A stretch of DNA of 64,000 nt from Zea mays. Lineage: Eukaryota; Streptophyta; Magnoliopsida; Poales; Poaceae. How positions within the stretch are numbered: the first letter of the stretch is position 1; every line of letters starts with the position of its first letter. Under the pieces are notes generated by a model that did not search any database, had not been told where the DNA came from, and saw only the letters and a program-made list of their open reading frames with translations. Below, piece by piece: positions 22,714-34,634 of the stretch. Where the stretch lies: the NCBI RefSeq assembly GCF_902167145.1, contig NC_050096.1, positions 186,221,825 through 186,285,824 on the forward strand, given 5' to 3'. Both the position numbers and the translations under genes were made by a program.

Positions 22714-23234
22714 TTCATGTATCCTTGTCTCTCTCTTCGTTTTTGGTACTTGTTGCCAAAAAGGGGGAGAAAATCCAACTTCTAGTTTGTGGTTCTTTCG
22801 TTTTTCTTTTGGATTATTTTTGTTTTGGCCACTGTTGTGGCTTGTATCCTCTTATCATTGTATGAAATAAAACTGCTGGGTTATTATTCAAAGTGATATG
22901 ATGGTCTTCTGGCCATCATCTTTTGTCCTATCAGTTTGAAATGATTACTTTGCTATGAAGTAAAAATGATGTGTATTTAGAGATAGTCATGTGCATCACA
23001 ACTCCTGTTATGACACTCTTGCATCCCTCGGATGGTTGTATTCAATATGGTTTTTGTCACTATCTCTAAATGTGTTGCTCACATGACATATTATGTCAAA
23101 ACATTGGATTCACAATCGTGCACACATTTAGGGGGAGCCATCTACATACTATCATTCAAAAGAAATTTTCTATTGCAAATGTATATCTTTTTAACCTTAA
23201 TTGTTTTGGCATCAATCACCAAAAAGGGAGAGAT
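22714..23234 (+). other. Sirevirus B 3' untranslated region with PPT-like motifs
   Basis: No gene. Purine tracts resembling the polypurine primer site recur: CCAAAAAGGGGGAGAAAA near 22757, TTTAGGGGGAGCC near 23128, and the one abutting the LTR, CACCAAAAAGGGAGAGAT (23217-23234). Confidence 0.75.
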
Positions 23235-24911
23235 TGTAAGTGCAATCAACCCCAAGTGAGGGTTTTGGTGATTTAATGACAAAACAAATAAGGGTACTAA
23301 CAGTTTTTGTTCTCAGTGTATGATTAGAAAGAAACAGGAACTTAAGGAAGCACCAAGGACTTCATGCAACGGACGTATAAAAATTTATGTAAAATCTTGA
23401 GTTGCATGATGTAATTCTTCCTTATTCTTTTCCGCACAGGTAAAGGTGTTTGCTATAGCTCAAGTCCTCAAATTCAAAAGCTAAATTTTTGAAAACCAAA
23501 AATCACTTTAACATTATTTGGTTGACCATGGTTAGGGTTGAGAAACCTAGAGTGTTCTTGCTGAAAAGCAGCTGAACTTCTTCAACTGCAGCTGAGCTTT
23601 CCAGCTGAACTTAACTTCAGCTGTGATGAGCTTCTTCAGCTGCAGCTGAGCTTTTCAGCTGAGCTGGACTTCAGCTGAGTTGAACTTTCAACTCCAGCTG
23701 AACTTCAACTTCAGCTGTGGACCTCTTTGACCATACCCAGCTGAACTTGCCCTCGGGCAGCTGAGCTGGGGTTTTCTCTCCAAAACTCTCTGGTCTAGAC
23801 CAGCTGAACTGGTCCTGGGGGGCAGCTCAACTGGTCTCTGACCCTCTGACTTCTGATCTGCAGTCTGCCAGTCAGACTGGCAGTCAGGTCACCAGGGGTG
23901 TCAGGGGGCGGTTCAACCGGTTCTGACCTGTCTGACCCGCCTGCAGGTCAGTCTGCCAGTCAGTCTGGCAGTCAGACTGGCAGACAATCTGCTGACCTGT
24001 CAGGGGGCGGTTCAACCGCCCTAGGGGGCGGTTCAACCGGTTTTCTGCGAGGATTCTGGTCAAACGACTAGTTTTTGAGCCGTGACTATAAATAGAACCC
24101 TATCTCTCTCTTCTTCAATACGGCTGGACACTCACACATTTATTGCTCACCTAACTTGAGACAAAGCACTCATCTCTCCATCTCTCTCACACTTAAATCT
24201 TCCTCAAGATTCAACCTTGTTGGAGGAGCTATTGGGTGTGAGGTTTGTGCTTGTGCTCACGATTTGGCTTTCCTCTCCCAACTCTTTTTGCAAAGACTTG
24301 AGCTTGTGCAAACCCCTCTTGTGCTTTCTTGGTGTTCTTGAAACCCTAGGTTTCAAGATCTTTTGAGGTTGCTTGGGGTCTCCAAATTTGTGGACGACCC
24401 CAAGAAGTTTGTATCACCCGCTCTTTGAGCTAAGATAAGAAGAGATTGCCTTGACCTTTGTGGTCGGCTTTTGGAGGATTAGGGTTGAAAAAGACCCGGC
24501 CCTTTGTGGGCTCCTCAACGGGGAGTAGGACACCTTTGTGGTGTGGCCGAACCTCGGATTAAATCTTGTGTCTTGTGTTCTTGCTTGTTTTTAACTTGAG
24601 ATATTTTTACTTGCAAGATTGACATAAAGATTTTTTCGTAGAGTTTATCTAGAAGTAAAATAGCCTTTACACATTCATCTTTTCATCCTAACTTAGCTAT
24701 ATCTTACTTCTCACAAGAACTCACGAAATACTTTTTCGAGTAGATTTTAGTCTAAGTTTATAAAATAGTTGGATTGGTTCAGAGTGGTTCAACTTGCGCA
24801 CGTAGCTGTTGAACCGGCCTGCACCAGTCGAACTGTGTATTTAACAATCTTTCGAAGTTTGTTGTGAAAATTTTCAGATTAGCCTATTCACCCCCCTCTA
24901 GGCTACTTTCA
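23235..24911 (+). repeat. 3' LTR of Sirevirus B (1,677 bp)
   Basis: It matches 12075-13754 with about 20 substitutions and two short indels (a CT-repeat difference near 24100 and one base near 24376). Confidence 0.95.
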
Positions 24912-24916
24912 AGTAT

Positions 24917-26618
24917 GCTATTACATATCAATCCATCTTGGTAAAGTAATGTCACCTTTATCAAGGATTGTAGCTTTCATTGTTAAAGTAGTATATCTAC
25001 TGGATTCTCCTATCTTATCAAATGCATATGGTGTTCTTTTGATCACATCTGTTATTTATTTGATCATTGAATAACTTCAATTAACACTTATGTTTCTTAG
25101 TGCCCTATATACTATCAAACGATATCCCTCTTGATGTGCACTAAGTTAAAAGGAGAATTCATGATACATCTATGCAATTTGTGATCTATTTGATATATGC
25201 TGACAATAACTTAGAAAAGGATCACTAGTTGTAGAACTCTTTCTTGTGCAAGATATTTCCATATATTGTCTTGAGTATAGGTCTTAAGCAACTAAGACTA
25301 AGGACAAAGCACAATGAAGAGAGCGTTTCTATGAGAAGGTACAAAAGGGTAAAACTACTTCCTCTCATTTACACATGTACCTAGATCTTCCTTTTCTATA
25401 CTTTCTTTGCATATCTTGTATAAAAGGAAGAGAAAGCATGTCTACGCATTATCCCTGCTTCATACCTAGTTTAACCTCTCAAAATCTCACTCCTGCATTA
25501 ATGCATCTTTGTTAACACTAGATGAAGTGATTTTATTATCAAAGAGCTTAAAGCTTAACCTTGTAACGAGGATAAGCTGCCTTTGTTCCAAAGGTGGATG
25601 GTCCTTAAGCCTCTTTGAAATCCTTAAGGGAAAAATGCTTAAAATGTTTATAACATGCTTTCATAAGTGCGTAAACTGTCATGAGCATCACACTTATACT
25701 ATGACACAATGCACTTCACATTCTCTATGATATAGATATGTTCTCATTAACCTAACTATGTGTACTTGGCATTTAAGGCCAAAATATGTGTTCCTCTCCA
25801 TGCACATATTTAGGGGGAGCAATCTATATTGTATAGAACTATGATCAAGCTTAATTTGATCTATCCTTTGATCATGTCTTTTATATCTATGACTAATGTA
25901 TTTTCAAGTGTATTCTCATGCTTAGTCATAGAATTGAAAGGGAAATGGAATATTTGGCAAAGACGACGCTTCCACTCAACTCCATCGGTATCATCCACTC
26001 TTTGCCGGTATTCCGCATAGTTCTCCACCTTGGTATAATCTTCACTCACAAGTATCCGTTTTTGGCGATTCATGCCAAAGGGGGAGAAAAGTATTAGCCC
26101 AAAGCAAAAGGACCATACCACCACCAATTTAAAAAATGTAGTCTATCAAATTTGTAGTAAAAGAAGGTTTTTCAAATTGGTATATTATTTTTGATAGAAT
26201 TTTCAATTTGGTATAACCCCTTTTCAAAATTAATATCTAAAACCCTCTTGAACACTAAGAGGAGAATTCATTGAGGGGGAGTTTTGTTTAGTCAAAGGAA
26301 AAGCATTTGAAATAGGGGGGAGAAAATTTTAAATCTTGAAAATGCTTCTCGAAATCTTATTTATATACCTTTGACTATTTGCAAAAAGACTTTGAAAATA
26401 GTTTCCAAAAGAATTTGCAAAAACAAAACAAATAGTGCAAGCGTGGTCCTGTGGTCCACAATGTTAAAATGAAGAAAGCAATCCATGCATATCTTATGAA
26501 ATGTAAATTGGTTTAATTTCAAGCAATCTTTGCACATGCCTTATGCAAACTAGTTCAATTATGCACTTATATATTTGCTTTGGTTTGTGTTGGCATCAAT
26601 CACCAAAAAGGGGGAGAT
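24917..26618 (+). other. Sirevirus A internal non-coding region, right half, with PPT-like motifs
   Basis: Continues 10568-12074 after the nested insertion. No gene was found. Several purine tracts of polypurine type occur: TTTAGGGGGAGC (25810), CCAAAGGGGGAGAAAAG (26074), GAGGGGGAG (26273), GGGGGGAGAAAA (26317) and CACCAAAAAGGGGGAGAT directly before the LTR (26601-26618). Confidence 0.75.
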
Positions 26619-28084
26619 TGAAAGGGAAATAGAGTCAAACCTTTTCCTAAATGATTTTGGTGGTTGAATTGCCCAACACAAATAATTGGACTAACTAGTT
26701 TGCTCTAGATCATACATTCTACAGGTGCCAAAAGTTCAACACAAACCAATCAAAAGAACAAGTTAGGCTTCAAAAGAAAGGAGCAAAAAGGAAGCCAGAG
26801 TGTGCCCTGGTTTGGCGCACCGGACCGTCCGGTGTGCCACCGGACTGTGTCCGGTGCACCAGGGTGAATCAACTCAAACTCCTCAGCTTCGGGTTTCACA
26901 GGCGCAGCTCCGCTATAATTCACCGGACTGTCCGGTGCACCAGCGGAGCAACGGCTATCTGCGTGCAACGGTCGACTCTGACAGTGAACAGTGCAGCACA
27001 GTACACGCGACAGAAGTCAGAGCAGCAGGTCAGAAGGGCACCGGACTGTCCGGTGGCGCACCGGACTGTCCGGTGCCACATGAGGACAAAGCCCCCAACG
27101 GTCGAACAGCTCCAAGCCCTAACGGCAGAGTGACGTGGTGGCGCACCGGACTGTCCGGTGCGCCCATCGCCAACAGCCTTCTCCAACGGCTACAATTTGG
27201 TTGGTGGTTATAAATACCACCCCAACCGGCCACTTCAAAGCGTGGGAGTCCAAGCAACATTCCAAGTCATATAGTTGACATATTCAAGCCCTCCCAACCA
27301 CCTCTATTCATTGATCCATCCTATACACAAGATGTAGACCACTACAAACCACACAAGTGCCACAAAAGAGAGAGCAAGCAAAAGAGAGCCTCTTGTAAAG
27401 AGTTTAGCTCTAGTGTCTTGTGAGATTGATTGAGATAAAGTGTGTGCTACATCTTGCGTTCATTTGTGCGTGGAGTTTAGACTCCCATTGAACTTCCTCC
27501 AAAGTTTTGGAGGCTTGTAAAGGTAGCAAGAGACACCTAAGTGTGTGGTGATCCTTGCGGGGTCCTAAGTGATCCTTGAAAAGAAGAAGAGCTCGCCGGT
27601 CTTTGGTGATCGGTGGAGAGAGGGAAAGGATTGAAAGGGACCCGTCCTTAGTGGACTCCTCAACGGGGATTAGGCCTTCGAGGGCTGAACCTCGATAAAA
27701 CAAATCACCCGTGTCTCGTGTGCTTATTGCTTGTGATTTGTTTGTTCTTTCCCTTTCTAAGTTTTCTTGTACTATTCTTTGCTAATACTATTTGGTGTTT
27801 CTTTAAGTTAAATTCTCATGTAGTAAAGCAACACATCACAAGAAAGAACTTGTGTCATTGCTCTTCTTATCTAAGCCCCCTTGCTTTATTCTCATAGACC
27901 TATTAGTTGTATTGTTTTATCAATTCTGCATTATTTAAAAGCAATACTCTTTACAAGCAAGGACTTAGTTTTTATACTCTGATAATTGTATATCTTGTTC
28001 TAACCACTAATCAAGGGATCTAGTTGGGGGATAAAGTTTAATTTTCAGGTTTTGCCTATTCACCCCCCCTCTAGGCGACTTTCA
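26619..28084 (+). repeat. 3' LTR of Sirevirus A (1,466 bp)
   Basis: Begins TGAAAGGGAAATAG and ends GGCGACTTTCA. It contains about four intact CACCGGACTGTCCGGTG palindromes (26921, 27040, 27058 and 27144) and a TATAAATA box near 27200. Confidence 0.92.
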
Positions 28085-28831
28085 GTTATGTCTTGAACAA
28101 TACAATAGTAGTCCTCCAATTGTCCATCGTCGCTATACGAACTTGCTACAACTCCGCTGTTTGTTGTAGCTGCAAGTGGACGACTCGCTTCTAGTTTTGC
28201 TGTTCGAAAACGGTATCCATTAATATCATAGCGATCAAATTTTCTTGCGGTCAATTGACCATGTGATATTTGTAGCAAGTTTTTGGAGACACTGGCTTCA
28301 GATTTCTTACACTACAAAAATGAGGAACCAATAAAAATAAATACTATGCAACATCTGAACTTAAGTTAGAAAAAAGATAGGCATGGAGGAAATTACATGC
28401 TCTTGGAACCACTGCACGAAGGACATGCCACTGTGTAACCCTTTCAAGCGTAGGTCATCCAACTGCTTTTGAGTAAGTTGTTTGTTGGGTTTATATATGC
28501 TATCAAAGATTTGGAAATAAGGATGAAGTTCCGGCATATTGACATACAAGAAAAGCAAGGCCTTGTTACTCTCTATCGTTCCCACAAGATGTGATGTGTA
28601 AGCTCTGACACCTTTACCGTCCCACTTAAAAGCACTTAGATCAGTGATTAGAGCTTGCTCGGCAACATGGTACCGTGTCGTTTGCGCATTCACGTTGTTT
28701 GTGTCCGAAAAATACTTGCTTGAGAATAATGTGATCTCTCTAGCTGCGAATGCCTCTGCAATACACCCCTCAACCCTTGCCTTATTCTGCACCATTCCTC
28801 TGAGTTTTTTGGAATTCTCTTTCTTGACTAT
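28085..28831 (-). pseudogene. TNP2 transposase gene, middle segment (DUF4218/DUF4216-like)
   Basis: Lies between Sireviruses A and C, in the CACTA-2 sense. It starts at 28831 in the frame of the upstream segment and reads KKLRGMVQNKARVEGCIAEA, the DUF4218-type end of TNP2. It continues through EHPYFQIFD-like sequence (MPELHPYFQIF) to a GT-AG intron (about 28393-28315). The next exon gives RKFDRYDINGYRFRT and GVVASSYSDDGQLEDYYC, the DUF4216-type start. The frame then joins, across Sirevirus A, to the segment ending at 6689. Both domains are of unknown biochemical role but regular companions of the CACTA transposase core. Confidence 0.88.
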
Positions 28832-30084
28832 TGAAAGTTGCCTAGAGGGGGGTGAATAGGGCGAAACTGAAATTTACAAAGTTAATCACAACTACAAGCC
28901 GGGTTAGCATTAGAAATATAATTGAGTCCGAGAGAGAGGGTGCAAAACAAATCGCAAGCAAATAAAGAGTGTGACACGCGGATTTGTTTTACCGAGGTTC
29001 GGTTCTCGCAAAACTACTCCCCATTGAGGTGGTCACAAAGACCGGGTCTCTTTCAACCCTTTCCCTCTCTCAAACGGTCCCTCGGACCGAGTGAGCTTCT
29101 TCTTCTCAATCAAACGGGAACAAACTTCCCCACAAGGACCACCACACAATTGGTGTCTCTTGCCTCGGTTACAATTGAGTTGTTCGCAAGAAAGAATGAA
29201 AGAAAGAAGCAATCCAAGTGCAAGAGCTCAAAAGAACACAACAAATCTCTCTCATTAATCACTAAAGCCTTATGTGGAATTGGGAGAGGATTTGATCACT
29301 TTGGTGTGTCTAGTATTGAATGCTTAGCTCTTGTAAGTAGTTGGAAGGTGGAAAACTTGGATGACTTGAATGTAGGGTGGTTGGGGGTATTTATAACCCC
29401 AACCACCAAACTAGCCGTTTGGTAAAGGCTGCTGTCGACGGGCGCACCGGACAGTGTCCGGTGCGCCAGCCACGTCACCCGGCCGTTAGGGTTCGACCGT
29501 TGGAGCTCTGTCTTGTGGGCCCGCCTGGCTGTCCGGTGGTGCACCGGACAGGCACTGTAGGCTGTCCGGTGTGCCACCCGCGCGTGCTCTGCTCCTCTGC
29601 GCGCGCTGGCGCGCATTTAATGTGTTGCAGATGACCGTTGCGCTTGAAGTAGTCGTTGCTCCGCTGTCACACCGGACAGTCCGGTGAATTTTAGCGGAGC
29701 GGATTCCCGAAGCTGGCGAGTTTAGAGTCGCTCTTCCCTGGAGCACCGGACACTGTCCGGTGAGGCACCGGACAGTCCAGTGAATTATAGCGAAGCGCCT
29801 CTGAGAATTCCCGAAGGTGAAGAGTTTAGCTTGGAGTCCCCTGGTGCACCGGACACTGTCCGGTGGCACACCGGACAGTCCGGTGCGCCAGACCATGGTA
29901 CACTTCGGTTATCCCTTGCTCTCTTTGTTGAACCCTTTTCTTGGTCTTTTTATTGGCCTTTTGTAAACCTTTGGCACCTGTAGAACTTATAGACTAGAGC
30001 AAACTAGTTAGTCCAATTATTTGTGTTGGGCAATTCAACCACCAAAATCAATTAGGAAATAGGTGTAAGCCTAATTCCCTTTCA
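28832..30084 (-). repeat. 3' LTR of Sirevirus C (1,253 bp)
   Basis: Reversed TG...CA boundaries. The TATAAATA box in element sense is at 29395-29388. It is 46 bp shorter than the other LTR because palindrome units near 29455 and 29665 are missing. Confidence 0.93.
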
Positions 30085-30849
30085 ATCTCCCCCTTTTTGG
30101 TGATTGATGCCAACACAAACCAAAGCAAATATAGAAGTGAATAATTGAACTAGTTTGCATAATGTAAGTGCAAAGGTTACTTGGAATTGAGCCAATATAA
30201 ATACTTATAGGATATGCATGGATTGTTTCTTTATTTTCAACATTTTGGACCATGCTTGCACCACATGTTTTGTTTTTGCAAATTATTTTGTAAATTCTTT
30301 TCGAAGTCCTTTTGCAAATAGTCAAAGGTAAATGAATAAGATTTTGCGAAGCATTTTTCAAGATTTGAAATTTTCTCCCCCTGTTTCAAATGCTTTTTCT
30401 TTGACTAAAACAAAACTCCCTCTCAATGAAATTCTCCTCTTAGTGTTCAAGAGGGTTTTTAAGATATCAATTTTGAAAATACTACTTTCTCCCCCCTTTT
30501 GAACACAATAAGATACCAATTTGAAATTTACCAATTGAAAATCATTAGTTTTTAAAATTAGGTGGTGGTGCGGTCCTTTTGCTTTGGGCTCATGCTCTCT
30601 CCCCCTTTGGCATAAATCGCCAAAAACGGAGTCATTAGAGCCCTTTGAAACTACTTTTCTCCCCCTTTGGCAAACAAAATATGAGTGAAGATTATACCAA
30701 AGTTGGAGAGATGCTCGGAGCGGCGGCGAAGGATGAGTTACGGAGTGGAAGCCTTTGTCTTCGTCGAAGACTCCAATTCCCTTTCAATACACCTATGACT
30801 TGGTTTGAAATATACTTGAAAACACATTAGTCATACCATATAAAAGAGA
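30085..30849 (-). other. Sirevirus C 3' untranslated region with PPT-like motifs
   Basis: No gene. Read on the minus strand, GGGGGAGA-type purine tracts occur about five times (near 30660, 30600, 30488, 30375, and CACCAAAAAGGGGGAGAT directly before the 3' LTR at 30102-30085). Interrupted at 30849/30850 by element D. Confidence 0.75.
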
Positions 30850-31422
30850 TGATAGAGCTGGAGTGTCCGATCTTTCGGTGAGTGGAGATAATTCCGATTT
30901 GGTGGAAGTAGACCCTCACGATCCGACTACGACGAGCGATCCCGAAGCGCCAATGCAATCGCTGAACCAGCTTCCAATGGTTACCGACCTTGCTGATGCG
31001 AGATCGGCCTGATCACGAAGATCGTTTCTTGTGCGCAATCGAAGAACGAACAAGAAAAAGATGCGAGCAATCTTAATATCACTCGAGGTGGAGTTCTGAA
31101 TCATAGAGGACAACACATATTTTGTGCGTGTTCTGGGGTAGCTAAAGCTAGATGTAAAACAAAACTCGAAGAACAAAGGAGGCGCAACTCCTATATAAAT
31201 AGAGAGAGGGGGCGCAGCCCCTAGGGGCGGCCAACCCTAGGTCGTCCACTATGGGCCGCAGTTGGGCTGGCCGTCTATTCTTCTGGGCCCTCATTCTTTA
31301 GTAGCATGACGAAGTTAAGATCTCTGGCACGGGCCCGAGTGATTGGCCCAGCTAACGAAGGAAGTGGCGCTTGATGTGGAGGTGCTGCTGGTGTAGTCGT
31401 ACTCATAGTGATGTCCTCATCA
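30850..31422 (-). repeat. 3' LTR of element D (573 bp)
   Basis: It matches 37154-37725 with about 17 substitutions and a one-base indel by eye (about 3%). The first 147 bp in element sense (31422-31276) are also the end of the pol frame. Confidence 0.93.
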
Positions 31423-34400
31423 TCCTCCCCTTCTTGAAGTGAAGTCATCCTCGACGGCAACTCCTCATCCTCGGCCATATATGGTTTCAAATCTGCAACA
31501 TTAAAACTAGTTTAAACACCAAATTCTGCAGGCAGGTCAAGGATATAAGCATTATCATTAATCTTTGTTAGCACCTTAAAAGGACCAGCAGCACGAGGCA
31601 TTAATTTAGAACGGCGCAAAGTAGGAAACCGATCCTTTCTCAAGTGCAACCAAACCATATCACCTGACTCAAAATTAACAAGTTTTCTTCCTTTACTACC
31701 AGCAATCTAATTTTTTGCATTAGTAGCAGCAATGTTTTGTTGAGTTTGTTCATGGAGGTTAATCATTTGTTCAACATGTGCAACAACATCTATGTGTGGG
31801 GCGTCCGCAGCATCAAGCGAAAACAAAGCAATAGGCGCCCTAGGAATGTAACCATAAACAATTTGAAAAGGGCACATCTTTGTAGAAGAATGTGTTGCAT
31901 GATTATAAGCAAACTCAACATGAGGCAAGAAATCCTCCCAACGTTTCAAATTTTTGTCTAAAACAGCCCTAAGCATGGTAGACAAAGTTCGATTAACTAC
32001 CTCAGTTTGACCATCAGTCTAAGGGTGACAAGTGGTGCTAAACAGCAATTTAGTTCCCAATTTATTCCACAGAGATCTCCAAAAATGACTAAGAAACTTA
32101 GCACCACGATCCGAGACTATTGTATTGGGAATACCGTGCAAACGAATAATCTCTCTAAAAAACAATTCAGCAACATTGCTAGCATCATCAGTCTTATGAC
32201 AAGGTATGAAATGAGCCATTTTGGAGAATCGATCAACAACCACAAAAATGCTATCCCTCCCCTTCTTAGTTCTAGGCAATCCCAAAACAAAATCCATCGA
32301 AATATCAATCCAAGGGGAAGTAGGAACAGGCAAAGGCATATACAAACCATGGTTGTTCAACCGTGACTTAGCTTTCTGACAAGTAGTGTAGCGTGCAACA
32401 AGGCGCTCAACATCAGAGCGCATCCGAGGCCAAAAGAAGTGGGCAGCCAACACCTCATGTGTCTTGTAGATGCCAAAGTGCCCCATGAGACCGCCTCCAT
32501 GTGCTTCCTGTAATAACAAAAGACGAACCGAGCTAGCTGGAACACACAGCTTGTTAGCGCGAAACAGGAACCCATCCTGTATGTGAAATTTGCCCCATGG
32601 TTTCCCATTAATACAATGGCCGAAAGCATCTTTAAAATTAGCATCATCAACATATTGATCTTTCACAGTGTGCAAACCAAAGATTTTAAAATCTAACTGT
32701 GACAGCATGGTATAGCGATGAGACAAAGCATCGGCAATAACATTGTCCTTCCCGTTCTTGTGTTTAATAATGTAAGGAAAAGACTCAATGAATTCTACCC
32801 ATTTAGCATGACGACAGTTCAGATTTGTTTGGGTACGAATATGTTTTAAAGCCTCATGATCAGAATGAATTATGAACTCACGATGCCAAAGATAGTGTTG
32901 CCATGTATGCAAAGTGCGCACTAAAGCGTAAAGCTCCTTATCATAAGTAGAATATTTCAGACTAGCACCGCTTAATTTTTCACTAAAATAAGCAACTGGT
33001 TTTCCTTCTTGTAACAAAATAGCATCTAGCCCAATACCGCTAGCATCGCATTCAAGCTCAAACACTTTATTAAAATCAGACAATTGCAATAGGGAAGCTT
33101 GGGTTAACTTATCTTTCAAAGTGCTGAACGCTTCCTCCTGCGAATCACTCCAAGCAAACGACACATCTTTCTTTGTAAGCTCATGTAGAGGCGCTGCAAT
33201 GGAGCTAAAATCACGAACAAATCTGCGGTAGAAACCGGCAAGTCCAAGAAAGCTCCGAATTTGTGTGACCGTCGTCGGTGTAGGCCACTCCCGAATGGCA
33301 GCAATCTTGCTGCTATCCACCTCAATGCCCTATGGAGTAACAACATAACCAAGAAACGAGACATGTCGTGTGCAAAAGATGCATTTTTCCATGTTAGCAA
33401 ATAACTGGGCAGCACGCAATGCATCAAAAACAGCACTTAAATGTTCCAAATGCTCTTTCTTAGATTTGTTGTAAATAAGGATATCATCAAAATAAACAAC
33501 CACAAACAATCCTATGAAGGGCCTCAGAACTTCATTCATCACTCGCATAAAAGTGCTGGGAGCATTAGTCAATCCAAACGGCATAACCAACCATTCATAT
33601 AAACCAAATTTCGTTTTAAAAGCCGTTTTCCATTCATCACCCAGTTTCATTCTAATCTGGTGGTAACCACTACGCAAATCAATCTTAGTGAAAATAATGG
33701 CACCACTAAGCTCATCTAGCATATCATCAAGGCATGGTATAGGATATCGATAACGAATAGTGATGTTATTAATAGCACGACAGTCTACACACATACGCCA
33801 TGACCCATCTTTCTTGGGAACAAGTAACACAGGAATAGAGCAAGGGCTAAGAGACTCACGAATGTATCCCTTGTCAAGCAACACCTGTACCTGGCGCTGA
33901 ATCTCCTCCGTTTCATCCGGATTTGTACGGTACGGTGCGCGGTTTGGAAGCTGTGCGCTGGGGATGAGGTCGATCTGGTGCTCAATGCCACGAAGCGGTG
34001 GGAGACCCGGTGGTAAGTCTTTGGGAAAGACATCAGCGTACTCCTGCAAAATGTTAGCAACCATAGGGGGAATAGCCAAAGATGGTGCATCATCAAGTGA
34101 AATGAGGACACTAGAGCATACAAGTGCATAGCATGGCAAATGAGCACCATGTAGATCATCAAAATCAGCACGTGTAGCAAGTAAAACAGGAGCCTTCAAC
34201 TTGATTTCAGAAGGAATAGAGGGCGATGGATCAAGTTGTTTAGCAGTTATAGTAGCTCGGGCAAGATCATCTTTAACAATTTGTTCAGGTGTCATTGGAT
34301 GTATAATTATTTTTCTGACCCTTAAAATGAAAGAATAATGATTCGAACGACCATGATGCAAGCTATCAGTATCATATTGCCAAGGTCGACCAAGTAACAA

Positions 34401-34634
34401 AGAGCATGCTTCCATGGGAATAACATCACAATCAACAAAATCAGAATAAGCACCCATGGAGAAAGGAACACGCACGGAACGTGTGATTTTTATTTTACCA
34501 CCATCATTAAGCCATTGAATGTGATATGGGTTTGGATTCTTACGAGTGAGTAACGACAACTTTTCGACCAACATGGTACTCGCCAAATTGTTGCAACTGC
34601 CGCTGTCGATAATGATGCGAATTGACCGCTCCTA
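31275..34634 (-). pseudogene. Element D pol (protease, reverse transcriptase, RNase H, integrase), five in-frame stops
   Basis: One reading frame broken by stops TAG 34632-34634, TAG 33330-33332, TAG 32019-32021, TAG 31707-31709 and TAA 31512-31514. Protease: IIIDSGSCNNLAS. Reverse transcriptase: [50 protein letters not shown] and VVVYFDDILIYNK (YFDD box). RNase [33 protein letters not shown] and [10 protein letters not shown]. Integrase: HHCC-like region ending TCQKAKSRL, core [20 protein letters not shown] and [13 protein letters not shown], then TDGQTEVVNRTLS. The tail contains FNVADLKPYM and, inside the LTR, GPITRARARDLNFVM, ending at 31275. In three of the stops a conserved glutamine is expected. 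Confidence 0.9.

Larger units (their letters stand above)
12075..24911 (+). mobile_element. Sirevirus B: copia/Sirevirus retrotransposon with gag, pol and an extra 3' ORF
   Basis: The LTRs (12075-13754 and 23235-24911) begin TGTAAGTGCAATCAACCCC and end GGCTACTTTCA. The target duplication AGTAT is exact (12070-12074 and 24912-24916). The internal order is primer-binding site, gag, pol (protease, integrase, reverse transcriptase, RNase H), a 1.1-kb non-coding stretch, a third ORF and a 3' untranslated region with PPT-like motifs. At 12.8 kb it is long for a copia element. The two LTRs differ at about 20 of 1,680 positions by eye (about 1.2%), so it is fairly young. Confidence 0.95.
7283..28084 (+). 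mobile_element. Sirevirus A: Opie/Ji-like LTR retrotransposon, gag only, split by Sirevirus B
   Basis: The LTRs start TGAAAGGGAAATAG and end GGCGACTTTCA. The left LTR is followed by a primer-binding site and the right LTR is preceded by CACCAAAAAGGGGGAGAT. Flanking 5-mers are ATTAT (7278-7282) and GTTAT (28085-28089), a target duplication with one mismatch. Without Sirevirus B the element is about 8.0 kb, with about 5.1 kb internal. Only gag is recognisable; protease, integrase and reverse transcriptase are absent on either side of the nested element. It is therefore a non-autonomous member that interrupts the CACTA-2 transposase gene. Confidence 0.92.

Noticed and set aside
28310..28325. CACTACAAAAATG, resembling a CACTA terminus
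   Set aside because: It is the complement of a splice acceptor (TTTTTGTAG) in the TNP2 gene; no subterminal repeats or matching second end nearby.
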